Below, one piece after another: positions 55,059-64,000 of a stretch of DNA of 64,000 nt. Under the pieces are notes generated by a model. The model was not told the origin of the DNA. It did no database searches and saw only the letters and a program-made list of their open reading frames with translations. This DNA comes from Athripsodes cinereus. Its lineage: Eukaryota; Arthropoda; Insecta; Trichoptera; Leptoceridae. Location: positions 12,233,384-12,297,383 of the forward strand of contig OX388317.1 of the NCBI GenBank assembly GCA_947579605.1. The letters run 5' to 3'. The translations under genes and the position numbers were made by a program. How positions within the stretch are numbered: position 1 is the stretch's first letter; every line of letters begins with the position of its first letter.

Positions 55059-55389
55059 TTAGTGTGGAAGGGGTATAAAGTTGTATTTGGGTTTATAACA
55101 AAACCCAGATATATCTTTTTTAACAAAAAAAAAAAACAAAAAAAATTCAATTAAAAATAGTAACGAACGAATACTCCGCTAAAAATTTTCCTTTTCTACT
55201 TCCAGGAAACAAAATGAAAAAGAAGAAACGGTTTACTAAAAAAAATCGAAAACAAATGGTGACAGTTTGTATTCAAGTTCTTCCATTGTTTATGCAAATA
55301 TCTAAACTAAATCTCATAATAATAAAAATGAAATACAAGAAACAACAAAATATGATAATTTATGATGATGATGGTTATGGTTATGGTTG

Positions 55390-55590
55390 TTAGACATGGA
55401 CCATCAGCAAGAGTGAAAGCGGACGGTTGGCGGCCTTTGAAATGTGGTGCTACAGACGCATGCTTAAGATCCAGCAGCAGCGCTACATGAACTTCATGTT
55501 TGACCTAGAAGATGCTTCCAACTTAACTAAAAAGCCACGGCGCTCTTGAGATGGTCACGGACCATGAAACAGCGCCAAATACAAATCATC

Positions 55591-55621
<31 letters not shown>

Positions 55622-55935
55622 CCATTGATCGGAGCATGTCGAAAACGAAGAAGTATTAACCAGGGTAGGCGAAAAAAGGCAACTCCTTAAGAGAATCAGC
55701 CAACAACGAGCTAACTGGATTGGCCACAACATCAGGCACCCAGGACTACTCATAGCCATCGCGGAGGGTAAGACCGAGGGGACAAATGGCAGAGGCCGAC
55801 CAAGAGACGCATATATGGACCAACTGAAGAGTGATATGAACTGTGGCTCATACGTAGAGCTGAAAAGACTGGCTGAGAATAGAGACGAATGGAGAAGAAA
55901 AACCAAACTCGTTGCAGACCAATCCAATGGATTGT
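55390..55935 (+). pseudogene. RTE-type LINE C-terminus, interrupted
   Basis: The plus strand reads WTISKSESGRLAAFEMWCYR, RMLKI, then a 146-base insertion, and resumes as SEHVENEEVLTRVGEKRQLL, KRISQQRANWIGHNIRHPGL, LIAIAEGKTEGTNGRGRPRD, AYMDQLKSDMNC, LKRLAENRDEWRRKTKLVAD and a stop. AFEMWCYRRMLKI..W.EHV.N is the expected continuous RTE motif, so the insertion is sharply placed. The frame is otherwise open. Confidence 0.82.
55474..55619 (+). mobile_element. 146-bp SINE-like insertion, (TTA)n tail
   Basis: Flanked by ATCCA on both sides (55469-55473, 55620-55624). It begins GCAGCGCTACATGAACTTCA, includes CGGCGCTCTTGAGATGG, ACGGACCATG, ACAGCGCC (a GGCGCT...AGCGCC stem) and ends in nine TTA repeats. 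The last 80 bases resemble the 56-base insertion at 23296. The 5' part could be the end of a LINE. Confidence 0.8.
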
Positions 55936-56447
55936 AACTCATTATAAATACAGTTGCTTTATAAATTTTCACACCATCGTTTGCTCCTCCAATCGACCGA
56001 CTACATACAAACTTTCTAGATCTTTGAAGAAGAACTAATTCTCATAATCATCCTACAACATGTACGTAAATCTACACAAATAAACGGCAACCTTCAATGT
56101 AAAATATTATCGAGTTTATTTCCTCTTTCGAGAAAGTCGTTGTTTTTATTAATTGTTTTTGATATTTCCAGACATGCTTAGAAGTGTGAAAGTGTAAATG
56201 ACATAAATCAATTTTACACCCTATAAAATCTAAGACATCACGTAACAAATTATTACAAAAATGATTTATTGCAAACAACACAATACATTATACATATTTA
56301 ATTATCACTCGTATAATTTTTTTTTCACACTTCTGGGCAAATAAATAACACACCACATTTTATCTTCTTAAAGATTCATCCCATAAAGTTCTCTATTTGA
56401 AACAGTTGTACAAAATTCTAAATACACGTACTTATTTATTTTGATCA
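55936..56447. other. No gene recognised
   Basis: AT-rich, no feature seen. Confidence 0.35.
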
Positions 56448-56455
56448 ATTCACAT

Positions 56456-59140
56456 TAGGGTGGAACACTTTTGTATGAAAAAAAATTTTTTTTCGAATAT
56501 CGAATTGGAATACCAGGCAAAAGTTGCCTTATATAATTGTAAATAACACCCAGTAATTTGGAAGTTCTAGCTCAACAGCAAGAGGTCCCGCCATAGACTT
56601 GAAATTTCAATTTTTAAGTTTTTACAGACGCTTTGTTAAGTACACCCTATTAACAAAATATTAACTAAATTTAATATTTTATGCATTTATTTGATAAGAT
56701 AAAAGTATATTTTAGTTAATAGAATCATTTATTTTAAAAATATACACAGTTTCAGAAAGTTGTGTCGGTATGAATAACGTCATTTTTCATAACAAAAATC
56801 CTTTTTCGTCTCAAACTTTGGCATGAGCTTTCGAGACGCTAAATTAGATTTTACAAAACCCTATCTTCTTGTCTTATCGCATACACGTAGAGCTGCTTCT
56901 ATCACACATTTTACTGATCTTTCCACAGCTTGGGTGTGGTAAGGCAGTCTCATTAACTCCAAAAACGATTCTCCTCCATTTTCAATAAGATGTTGTAACT
57001 GCTTATCGGAAATATTCATCAGTATTGAGGTTTCGTATTTATTTTGTTGCCAGTTTATCAAGTCTATGTAAGAACTTGCATTTAAGTCCACTTTTGGCAC
57101 CTCAAACATGCGCGAAACAGATTTTTTATTCACTTGACGAGCTTTTAAAATGCGTCTGGCAGCTAGTTCTCTAATGTGCTTACGCGTATCTGTTATCGTA
57201 CTCAACAACAAGTTTTCTGGATGAGCAAAGTAACTGTTCCGAAATAAAACAGGGTCCACAATCGCTAACAATTCGTTCGTTAAATAACTAGTGCTGTTAA
57301 TGAGCTTCCATAAATGTTTTGAACCATCTTTAATGCTATACCAATTTGACCTGCAAATGATTTAGATCCTGCTATAGGGCTATCCAAATAGGAAAACAAG
57401 GCGTCAATAGCAACTCATTGGCGTATAAGAGACAAATTATCCAATGCAATGGTTGAGATAGTCTATTTTCCAAAAAAACAATCACGCCTCCCACATTCCC
57501 TGTATTTGTGGTTGTTCCATTACATCCAACAGTCATTATACTCTCTGGTGATATATTTTCAGTCGTCAAAAAGCCGTGGATAGCTCTTTCAATATTTCTG
57601 GCACTGCCCGATGTTGGAAACACATACCCAACATAAACAGAACCTGGTTCTTTAATAATCGAAACATGTTCCTCTTGTACAATCACTTTAAATCTCTTCG
57701 ATCTTTTTAAAACAGTTTTAGCCGTCTGGTTTTTCCTTCCATCAAAATATAAGTCAGGAATTTCTGTTACTCTTTCTTCTGTTAAAATTTGCTCGCAAAC
57801 TTTCTGTCTTATTCTTCTGAGTTTCATCCTGCCCACGACGTTAGTCGACTGCGCCTCAGAGTCAGCATCAGAAGCAGAATATAGAACATTTATGATACGA
57901 TAACCGCCGCAGCTCGGTCTGATACTCCGTATCAATCGCATACAATCGTCAAACTATGAAGACTGGCATCCGTGAGCTTTATAGGCTTTTGATCCACTTT
58001 GTTCGCGGTGTCTAGACCATCTGCGGCCGACGAACAAGAAGGAAGGTCAACATTAGAACTAACTTCTGATCTATTTAGCCTTTATAAAGAAAAGGAAATT
58101 TCTTTAATTCTTGTATTTGAATTATGCCTGATTTCTTGTTTAAGAGCACGTAATCTTCTTTTCTGCAATTTTTTACTCTTGATAAGATCCGTTCTTCCTA
58201 AAACCATTTGTCTGTTAGTGCGTTGGTCTTCTAAAAATATTTGTTCCTCTTTTGGCACTTTATTTTCTCTCAAACAAGTACAGTTTACAAATTCTTTACA
58301 TTTACATGCAGCTATGTCAAAAAGCTTTGCACTTTGTACTCTGAATTCTTCTACCTTTCTTTCCTTTAGTTTCTTCAAAGACTTTTTCAAATTTCAAACA
58401 AAATCAAACAAATCAAATCATTTTGAGTGATATTTTTTAAGTAACTGTAAAACTCGTTTGTGTGTAACAATTGAAATAGAAGATTTTATTCATACCTGTT
58501 TCGGCACTTTTCCAAAAATGTAGGTTATTTTGTGGTGTTGTTCTTTATTTTTAAGTCTTGTCGAACCCATTCAAAGAATTTCATAACATTCTCATACGTA
58601 AGTAGTATATTCTCCTTGAACTCTGCACTTTCACCAAATATCGGACATTTTAACTTTTGCCTTGTAGAAGTCATATTTATACACTTAAAAAACGTAGGTA
58701 CATCAACTAATACCTACTGGTGAAAATAATTGACGGGCTACCTTCCACCTTGAGACAATATTATCGACACTAGTTGAAACGAAACACTGCAAATTCGTAG
58801 ATCGAAGCGTGCTGCCCTCGCTTTGTCCCGTACTTTGCTCAACTGTCCCAGTACCAAAGTATATTAAAATGATGAAATATTTGATTGAAACTGCTAGTTA
58901 ACTATATTTGAATATGTTTTTGAATAAAATAAACTTATTTTAATAAGTTCTGTATCGTTTTGTAGGCCGCGCAAATAGCCCCTAAATTGTCCTTTTTGTA
59001 AATATTCGATGTCTTGTCGGGGGCTCTTACCGTTGTCTGATAATTTTTATATTTTTAATGCAGGCAATTGATGGCAAAAGGCAACTAAATACAACTATTC
59101 CAAATCAAAATTCGAGAAAAAAAAATTACGTTCCACCCTA
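56456..59140 (-). mobile_element. DNA transposon with hAT-like features, 2.69 kb
   Basis: The ends are TAGGGTGGAAC (56456-56466) and its perfect complement (59130-59140), flanked by a perfect 8-bp ATTCACAT (56448-56455, 59141-59148). The similarity between the ends extends, with gaps, about 50 bases (a T-run, TCGAAT and ATTGGAATA-like block on each side). A long, broken coding region on the minus strand fills 56861-58674. The 8-bp duplication and TAGGG start are as in hAT, but the protein belongs to a widespread arthropod family usually left unnamed. The coding part is decayed while ends and duplication are perfect, so this copy may have been moved by proteins from elsewhere. Confidence 0.93.
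56861..58674 (-). pseudogene. Transposase-like pseudogene of unnamed arthropod family
   Basis: Minus strand. Start at 58674: MTSTRQKLKCPIFGESAEFK, ENVMKFFEWVRQDLK, then a stop. SSISIVTHKRVLQLLKKYHS (58400-58480) follows in another frame. 58380-58082: LFDIAACKCKEFVNCTC, VPKEEQIFLEDQRTNRQMVL, a Cys-rich block. 57850-57372: RIRQKVCEQILTEERVTEIP, LYFDGRKNQTA, HVSIIKEPGSVYVGYVFP, then TVGCNGTTTNTGNVGGVIVF and QPLHWIICLLYANELLL. After a frameshift DSPIAGSKSFAGQIGIAL, and finally 57271-56861 with LLSTITDTRKHIRELAARRI and LELMRLPYHTQAVERSVKCV. I recall the DGT.TNTG..GG and PxHTQAVERxVK motifs from many uncharacterised arthropod proteins. LYFDGRK and CNGTTTNTG are candidate catalytic Asp positions (the second reads Asn here), and CLLYANEL resembles the hAT CxxH motif with His replaced by Tyr. 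At least four breaks; dead. Confidence 0.85.
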
Positions 59141-59148
59141 ATTCACAT

Positions 59149-59344
59149 ACTTATCACATTGTAATCATATTAGCGCATTCCTAATAATATAAGCAAAATA
59201 ACATATATTAATTTAAGAAGCATATTATTTGGAGTAATGGTGAAAGGAAGAATATTTAGGTTTCAAAAAACAAAATCAATATGCCAACTCCTGTATATTT
59301 TTATTCTGGTTTTTATTTCATACAATCAAATTTTCCCATTATCG
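59149..59344. other. No gene recognised
   Basis: AT-rich, no feature seen. Confidence 0.35.
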
Positions 59345-59570
59345 CTACAACACGTTAATATAGGGAGCGGGAGAAGACAGAAGATCGGTGGGCCGCCCTA
59401 GAAGAAGCTGGCAAGGACAGGTGTCGAACTTGTGTGTTGAAAGGCTTGGTTTGGAGTGGCCAGAGGTCCTGGAAGCAGCGGGGGACAGGGATCTCTGGAG
59501 GAGGTACCTAAGCGCAATGGGCCCCCGACCCAACTAGAACAAGGGGAAGAGGTTGTATGTATGTATGTAC
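59345..59570 (+). pseudogene. LINE RT C-terminus, family 2, second copy
   Basis: The plus strand reads SVGRPRRSWQGQVSNLCVER, LGLEWPEVLEAAGDRDLWRR, YLSAMGPRPN, then a tail of TATG units. It matches 18840-19026 but is better preserved. Only the last 65 codons remain. Confidence 0.78.
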
Positions 59571-59574
59571 ATTT

Positions 59575-61050
59575 TAATATAATCATACCTACTTTTCTTA
59601 GGGATGGACAATGAGATATGAATAGGTTTTACTCCTTTCACTTCATAAATCCATTAATTTACATACATACGCTCCTATTTAAACTTACCTAATGATGTAA
59701 TACTTAGGTACGTGTGTATTTTATTTATTTAAAGTTTAAAAAAATCGACTTTTAACGTGTACGAGTATATCTTTTTTTCTCCACACAGGAGGTGAGTTTT
59801 TATTCCTTGCTGCCCTTGGTAAGTATATAGTGTGTGCACTTACTTGTTGAGTTGAATATATTTTTGTAATCATATGTAGGCACACATTAATTTTGTAATA
59901 GTTTAAGTCCTTAGTACGTATTCGTACGTAACTGTAAGATAGACTTAAGAAAAGTTTTGTATACTTCTAGATGTAAGTTTTTCTTTAAAAAACCATGTAC
60001 TATGTTGTGTAAATGTGTGTGTCATCCTCGGTGTGAGGTCTTCCACCAAGGGTACATCAAGGGAGTATTTTAATTGTCGAGTGGGTTTTTTTTTTTTGCA
60101 GAGGAAATCCCATTAGGATAACCTCGAGCCCACTCTTTGGTATAAAAAAAATAATAAAATAAAGCTTTTGCTCTAGATTGACTGGATGACATGAGAACTG
60201 ATGTTCTTGAAACATCCAGGGGTAAGTGGTGGGAACCCCTCCCTTAATGTACGAGTATATCTAAAAATCAATTAACCACTTTGTAGAACAATATGTTCAA
60301 ATAAATATACTTCATTTAATGCTTTCCCTATTCTAACACTATCTGGGAAAGTGTCATAAAAGTGAGAAAAAAAATATCTAAGCAAACATCAAAATGTGTG
60401 TTGTTCAAAAAATTTAGCAAAATATATGCAAATAAATTAATTTGGTGTAGATCACGTTTTAAACATCCCAAAAAAAGCGGATGATCAAACATAGCAAATA
60501 ATAATTAAATTGACGATAGGGGCATCCGCCCTTTCTAATTTTTATGATATCCTCGAATATTTCTTCAGAAATTCATTTGATTGGATCGCATTTTATTTGT
60601 ATAGACTAATGTAATTAATATTTTGTAATTAATATTAATTAAAACCAAAAGCAATCAAATAATTAGTAATATTAATCGACCTCTGCTTTTGCATTTTCTT
60701 TTAGATGTTTTTGATTTTGAATAATTTTCACTAATGTAATATCAAAAGGAGCGGAGTACTGAAAAAGTTTGTTGAATTTTATATGATTTGTTTTAATTTG
60801 ATAAAAGATTAAAATAATTCATACAAAGTTTAATATAAAACATTTCAAATAGTGATGATAATTTTGTTTTTTCAGAACCTTTAAATTTAACTAAGAATAG
60901 TCCATAGGCGTTTTTAAAAGTGTATCTACTTATCAATCATATTTTGAACCACTCTAGATTAATCATTCAAATTGTTCACACTCACCGGTAGTCAACCTAT
61001 TTAAATAGGTATTAACTTGGTAGGTATGTTGTATATGATACACATACGAC
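59575..61050. other. No gene recognised
   Basis: AT-rich. Around 60010-60170 there is a mildly GC-rich, repeat-like stretch (GTGTGAGGTCTTCCACCAAG, TTGCAGAGGAAATCCCATTA, CTCGAGCCCACTC) ending in an A-rich AATAAAATAAAG run. It may be another LINE 3' end, but has no second copy here to compare. Confidence 0.4.
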
Positions 61051-61230
61051 GAGTTTGTCGGTTGCCTGGAGGTAGAGTCTCGGCCTCGTGAACAAGGGGT
61101 CCGTAGTTCGAGACCAGATGCCGGCAAACTCCCCTTTCACGACACAAGCTTTCAGTAGCTTACTGTAAAAGGTGTATGAGGTTGTATTTGGGTTTATAAC
61201 AACACCCAGATATATCTTTAAAAAAAAATT
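61051..61230 (+). mobile_element. tRNA-derived SINE, copy 2
   Basis: Same layout as 47181-47365: GGTTGCCTGGAGGTAGAGTC, CTCGTGAACAAGG, B-box AGTTCGAGACC (one base worse than copy 1), GACACAAGCTTT, GTTGTATTTGGGTTTATAAC and ACACCCAGATATATC with an A-rich tail. It has a short duplication CAGTAGCTTACTG in the middle. Confidence 0.87.
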
Positions 61231-61577
61231 ACACATATTATGTGAACTTCCTTAAAGAGAACACGACACAAAATTTCGACACTTATGAATCGACTCAAGG
61301 CTTGATTTAGAGTACCTACTCTTTAAACCTAGGTAACATTCTCAATTCCTCTGTGTCATGCTTATCATAAGACTTGTAATTTTTTAAAGTTGTACATCCA
61401 ATTGTGTCAAAAAATTCATTACATAAATATATCTACTTACATTAGAAAATAATTAAAACTAACACAGTTTTATACTAATACTAGTAGACGCATCTCAACT
61501 GCTCGGGGTGATGCATCTCGTGGATTTGTTTCACTGACTTTAGCTTACAAAATATGGTGTCAGTTTTCTATATTTTA

Positions 61578-61978
61578 TTTGATTCTTGATTCCTAAGTTA
61601 TAAAGAGAGTTGACTCCAAAAAGTAAAAGCCCATAAGAACTAACTTTCTGTCGAATGTCATCTTGATACGATAGATTTTTATTCTTGATTCTAAACTTAT
61701 AAAGAGAGTTGACTCCAAAAAGTAAAAGCCCATAAGAACCAACTTTCTGTGGAATGTCATCTTGATACGATAGATTTTTATTCTTGATTCTAAACTTATT
61801 AAGAGAGTTGACTCCAAAAAGTAAAAGCCCATAAGAACCAACTTTCTGTGGAATGTCATCTTGATACGATAGATTTTTATTCTTGATTCTAAACTTATAA
61901 AGAGAGTTGACTCCAAAAAGTAAAAGCCCATAAGAACCAACTTTCTGTGGAATGTCATCTTGATATGATAGATTTTTT
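61578..61978. repeat. 99-bp minisatellite, four units
   Basis: About four tandem copies of a 99-base unit that includes GAGAGTTGACTCCAAAAAGT, AAAAGCCCATAAGAAC, TTTCTG and GGAATGTCATCTTGATACGA. Because 99 is divisible by three, one frame stays open on the minus strand (unit protein MTFHRKLVLMGFYFLESTLF...), but this is a by-product. Units differ by only a few bases, so the array is recent. Confidence 0.93.
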
Positions 61979-62424
61979 ATCAGTTTGAATTTTTTAATTC
62001 ACTGTTGATATTTAGTGCTTTCGAATAAATAATATTTTGGCACAATGAAATCAATAAACGATCAATTATTTAATAATACGCAACGACAATTCGAAATAAT
62101 TAATTCTAAATAATTGCTGTTAAATGAAATGTATTGTATTATTACGAGTATGGTACTACCTTCTTTTAATTAACCATATTATATTATTTTATGTTTGAAC
62201 GATTGCCAGATGAATTCATTAATTAATTATTATTTCTTCCAATAAACACACAATTTCAAAGGACTGTAGATGAACATTGTACAAATTAAGAAACACTCAG
62301 AAAATATTATGGTATAATAAAGTAATAATTAATTTACTGGTTTCACACCCGGGCACAACATTAATATGGATGTAATTTTTGCAATAAAATTTACCGATTT
62401 TGAATTGTTGTTAATTAATACGCA
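61979..62424. other. No gene recognised
   Basis: AT-rich. The last bases contain repeated GCATGCTACGTA units (62420-62463) that lead into the LINE tail. Confidence 0.35.
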
Positions 62425-62439
62425 TGCTTCGTACAACGC

Positions 62440-62770
62440 ATGCTACGTAATAGCATGCTACGTACAACAGAAATGCGAACTTTGCGGGCCATAGCCGGAA
62501 AAAGCCTACGAGACCGTGTTAGAAATACTACATCCGGGAGATATTATGTGAGGTCCAGGATGTTGTTAGATGGGGAAGACAACGGCGGAGATTTTGGTAT
62601 GAACACGTCCAGAAGATGGATAATACCAGAATACCAAATATTGTTCTACATGGACTACCTGAGGGACGACGCCAACCAGGAAGACCCCCAAAACGATGGA
62701 GGGACAGCTGGACTCCACATCGCAAGGAACAGACCTCTGGGTCTAATAAAAGATTAAGAAGAAGAAGAAG
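62440..62770 (+). pseudogene. RTE-type LINE C-terminus
   Basis: The plus strand reads MRTLRAIAGKSLRDRVRNTT, then after a 1-base shift near 62545 CEVQDVVRWGRQRRRFWYEH, VQKMDNTRIPNIVLHGLPEG, RRQPGRPPKRWRDSWT. The MRTLR.IAGK....RVRN...R......V..WG..RRR.W..HV..M pattern is common in RTE-type LINE proteins. An AAG-repeat tail ends it (62755-62770). Dead, 5'-truncated. Confidence 0.8.
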
Positions 62771-63654
62771 TTAATCAATATTTGAACTAACGTTTTATCA
62801 ATACGATACCTAATGCATAGTTAATTCAATAAGAAAGCAAATCCATCTGTACAAAATAACTCATAAAAAAATCTATTATTATGATCACAGTTATACACAA
62901 CCATTAACATGGTCACAGTTATATACAAATAGGTAGGTACCTACTTAAGAAAATTTCAAACTATTTAATCGTCAAATTCCTTTGCAGCAAGAAGCATAAA
63001 AAATCTGTAACTTTTTACACACATACATACATCTTCTTCCTCTTGTCCCAGATGTGTATTGGAGTCTCATTGATCGAAGCTACTTCCTTCAGAAATAACT
63101 GCCCATTGCTGCTTCTATTTTTATCATCTTTTTACATCAAGTTTTTTAACACACATGTTTGACATCTTGTTCATATCAGCTTCTTTAGTAGTGACTGGCT
63201 TTCTGACGTTCTGTCACCTCCTATTCTCTTTGTTGCATAATGCTCATTAAATTTGTATTAACTAAACCTTTCCTATTTTCATATTGCGTGCAATCTTGAA
63301 TGCAGATAAAATATAATAAAGAACAAGAAACACGTGTTGCAATCAAATATTTGAATTTTTTCTCAATTATATTACGTAAGATAACTTATACAATGGAATT
63401 GGTTAATCAAAGTAATGACAAAGAACTAAAACCCACCATGCTAATATACACAAATACCTAGTAAAGTGATGTAAATAAGTAAAAAGTAGATAGGTACTAT
63501 CATCATCTTGATCAATTTACTTTACCAATAATAATAATAATGATTACAGAGTTTATTCCCCAATTAATGTTGACAACAACCTCCTTATTCGGAAATAATT
63601 ATAACTGTAATATCTACAGTACTTATTATTATATTATTACTTACATACTATGGA
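62771..63654. other. No gene recognised
   Basis: AT-rich, no feature seen. Confidence 0.35.
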
Positions 63655-63765
63655 AACATTCAATCAGGACCGCTTAGAAGAAAAGGGGCCGCCGACTTTG
63701 GGACTGGTCTTACAAGGAAATTAATACAACCTGGAGGGAGAAAAGGGAGATTAATTTGAGATCAA
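63655..63765 (+). pseudogene. LINE RT C-terminal trace
   Basis: The plus strand reads RPLRRKGRRLWDWSYKEINT, TWREKREIN, resembling the 'W......R..WR....' end of LINE proteins. Very short, uncertain. Confidence 0.35.
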
Positions 63766-64000
63766 AAGTCGCTTTGTTAAATATTATCTTTGTTATCAAT
63801 TAAAGTAAGCAAGATAAGTAAACATTACATTTTACAAGAAAGAAAATGTTGTGATTTAAAAACAAAGTATTTGTTGATGTCATTACATGAAGTCTGTTTT
63901 TACACAATTGTTTTTAAAGAATTAATTTTCTTTAAAGAAGCAGGAATGAAATATAATACAACAAGTTTGACTTGAACGGATTTCATTCTTGTGATAATGT

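Larger units (their letters stand above)
53995..55145 (+). mobile_element. SINE copy, split by a piggyBac-like insertion
   Basis: The left part ATTCGACACAAGCTTTTAGC (54002-54021) and the right part AAGTTGTATTTGGGTTTATA, ACAAAACCCAGATATATC (55078-55115) are contiguous in the SINE copies at 47.2 and 61.1 kb. The tRNA-like head is not recognisable upstream, so this copy is 5'-truncated or diverged. An A-rich tail ends it near 55145. Confidence 0.78.

Noticed and set aside
58532..58723. Plus-strand frames at 57999-58430 and 58532-58723
   Set aside because: Antisense shadows of the transposase-like pseudogene.
61593..61958. 121-residue repetitive minus frame
   Set aside because: Pure minisatellite; periodic frame by chance of a 99-base unit.
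1..64000. CRISPR array, operons or bacterial features
   Set aside because: Content is eukaryotic: introns, LINEs, SINEs and DNA transposons. The only regular array is the 99-bp minisatellite, which has no spacers.

Overview
The window looks like nuclear DNA of an insect. It is AT-rich, intron-rich in character, and packed with animal-type transposable elements. The only host gene I can support is a member of the insect beaten path (beat) immunoglobulin family. The order is not fixed by anything I can see; the repeat style (RTE and CR1/Jockey-like LINEs, hAT and piggyBac elements, tRNA-derived SINEs) fits Hemiptera, Lepidoptera or Coleoptera.

Host gene: on the minus strand, 50493-50448 encodes a 15-residue signal-peptide-like start that ends at a GTAAG donor in the middle of a codon. 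8072-7864 is an exon with a TTTTCAG acceptor, an Ig V-set start typical of beat proteins, and a GTAAG donor. The phases match (one base + two bases give Asp), so the two can be joined in frame. If so, the 42.4 kb between them is one intron, and almost everything else described here is intronic or flanking repeat DNA. Later beat exons would lie left of the window.

Repeat layout, left to right: a LINE tail (258-720, minus); an apparently intact two-ORF LINE (about 2165-7062); a broken RTE LINE (8425-12960) split by a 4.1 kb hAT element (8799-12913), which itself contains an R2/R4-like LINE fragment and a 915 bp hAT-like MITE; a hAT element with a decayed transposase and repeated ATCCCGCA end motifs (15456-17307); RTE and other LINE ends (14.8-15.2, 18.7-20.0 kb); two near-identical LINE 3' ends in inverted orientation (22.7-23.5 and 26.1-26.7 kb); short foldback elements (18.5, 29.6 kb); a 942 bp foldback/Mutator-like element with a 9-bp target duplication (35446-36387); a young non-autonomous LTR element (37922-41342); MITEs (42.9-45.4 kb); tRNA-derived SINEs (47.2, 54-55, 61.1 kb), one split by a piggyBac-like element with TTAG rather than TTAA duplications; a 2.7 kb element with an unusual hAT-like transposase pseudogene, an 11-bp inverted repeat and a perfect 8-bp duplication (56456-59140); a 99-bp minisatellite (61.6-62.0 kb); and further RTE tails.

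The best leads are the family of the 56.5-59.1 kb element, the split beat gene, the recurring 3'-terminal hairpin motifs shared by otherwise different LINE/SINE copies, and several insertions for which target-site duplications (and in one case a paralogous empty site) can be read directly. All boundaries come from reading the sequence by eye; family names are from recalled motifs, not searches.
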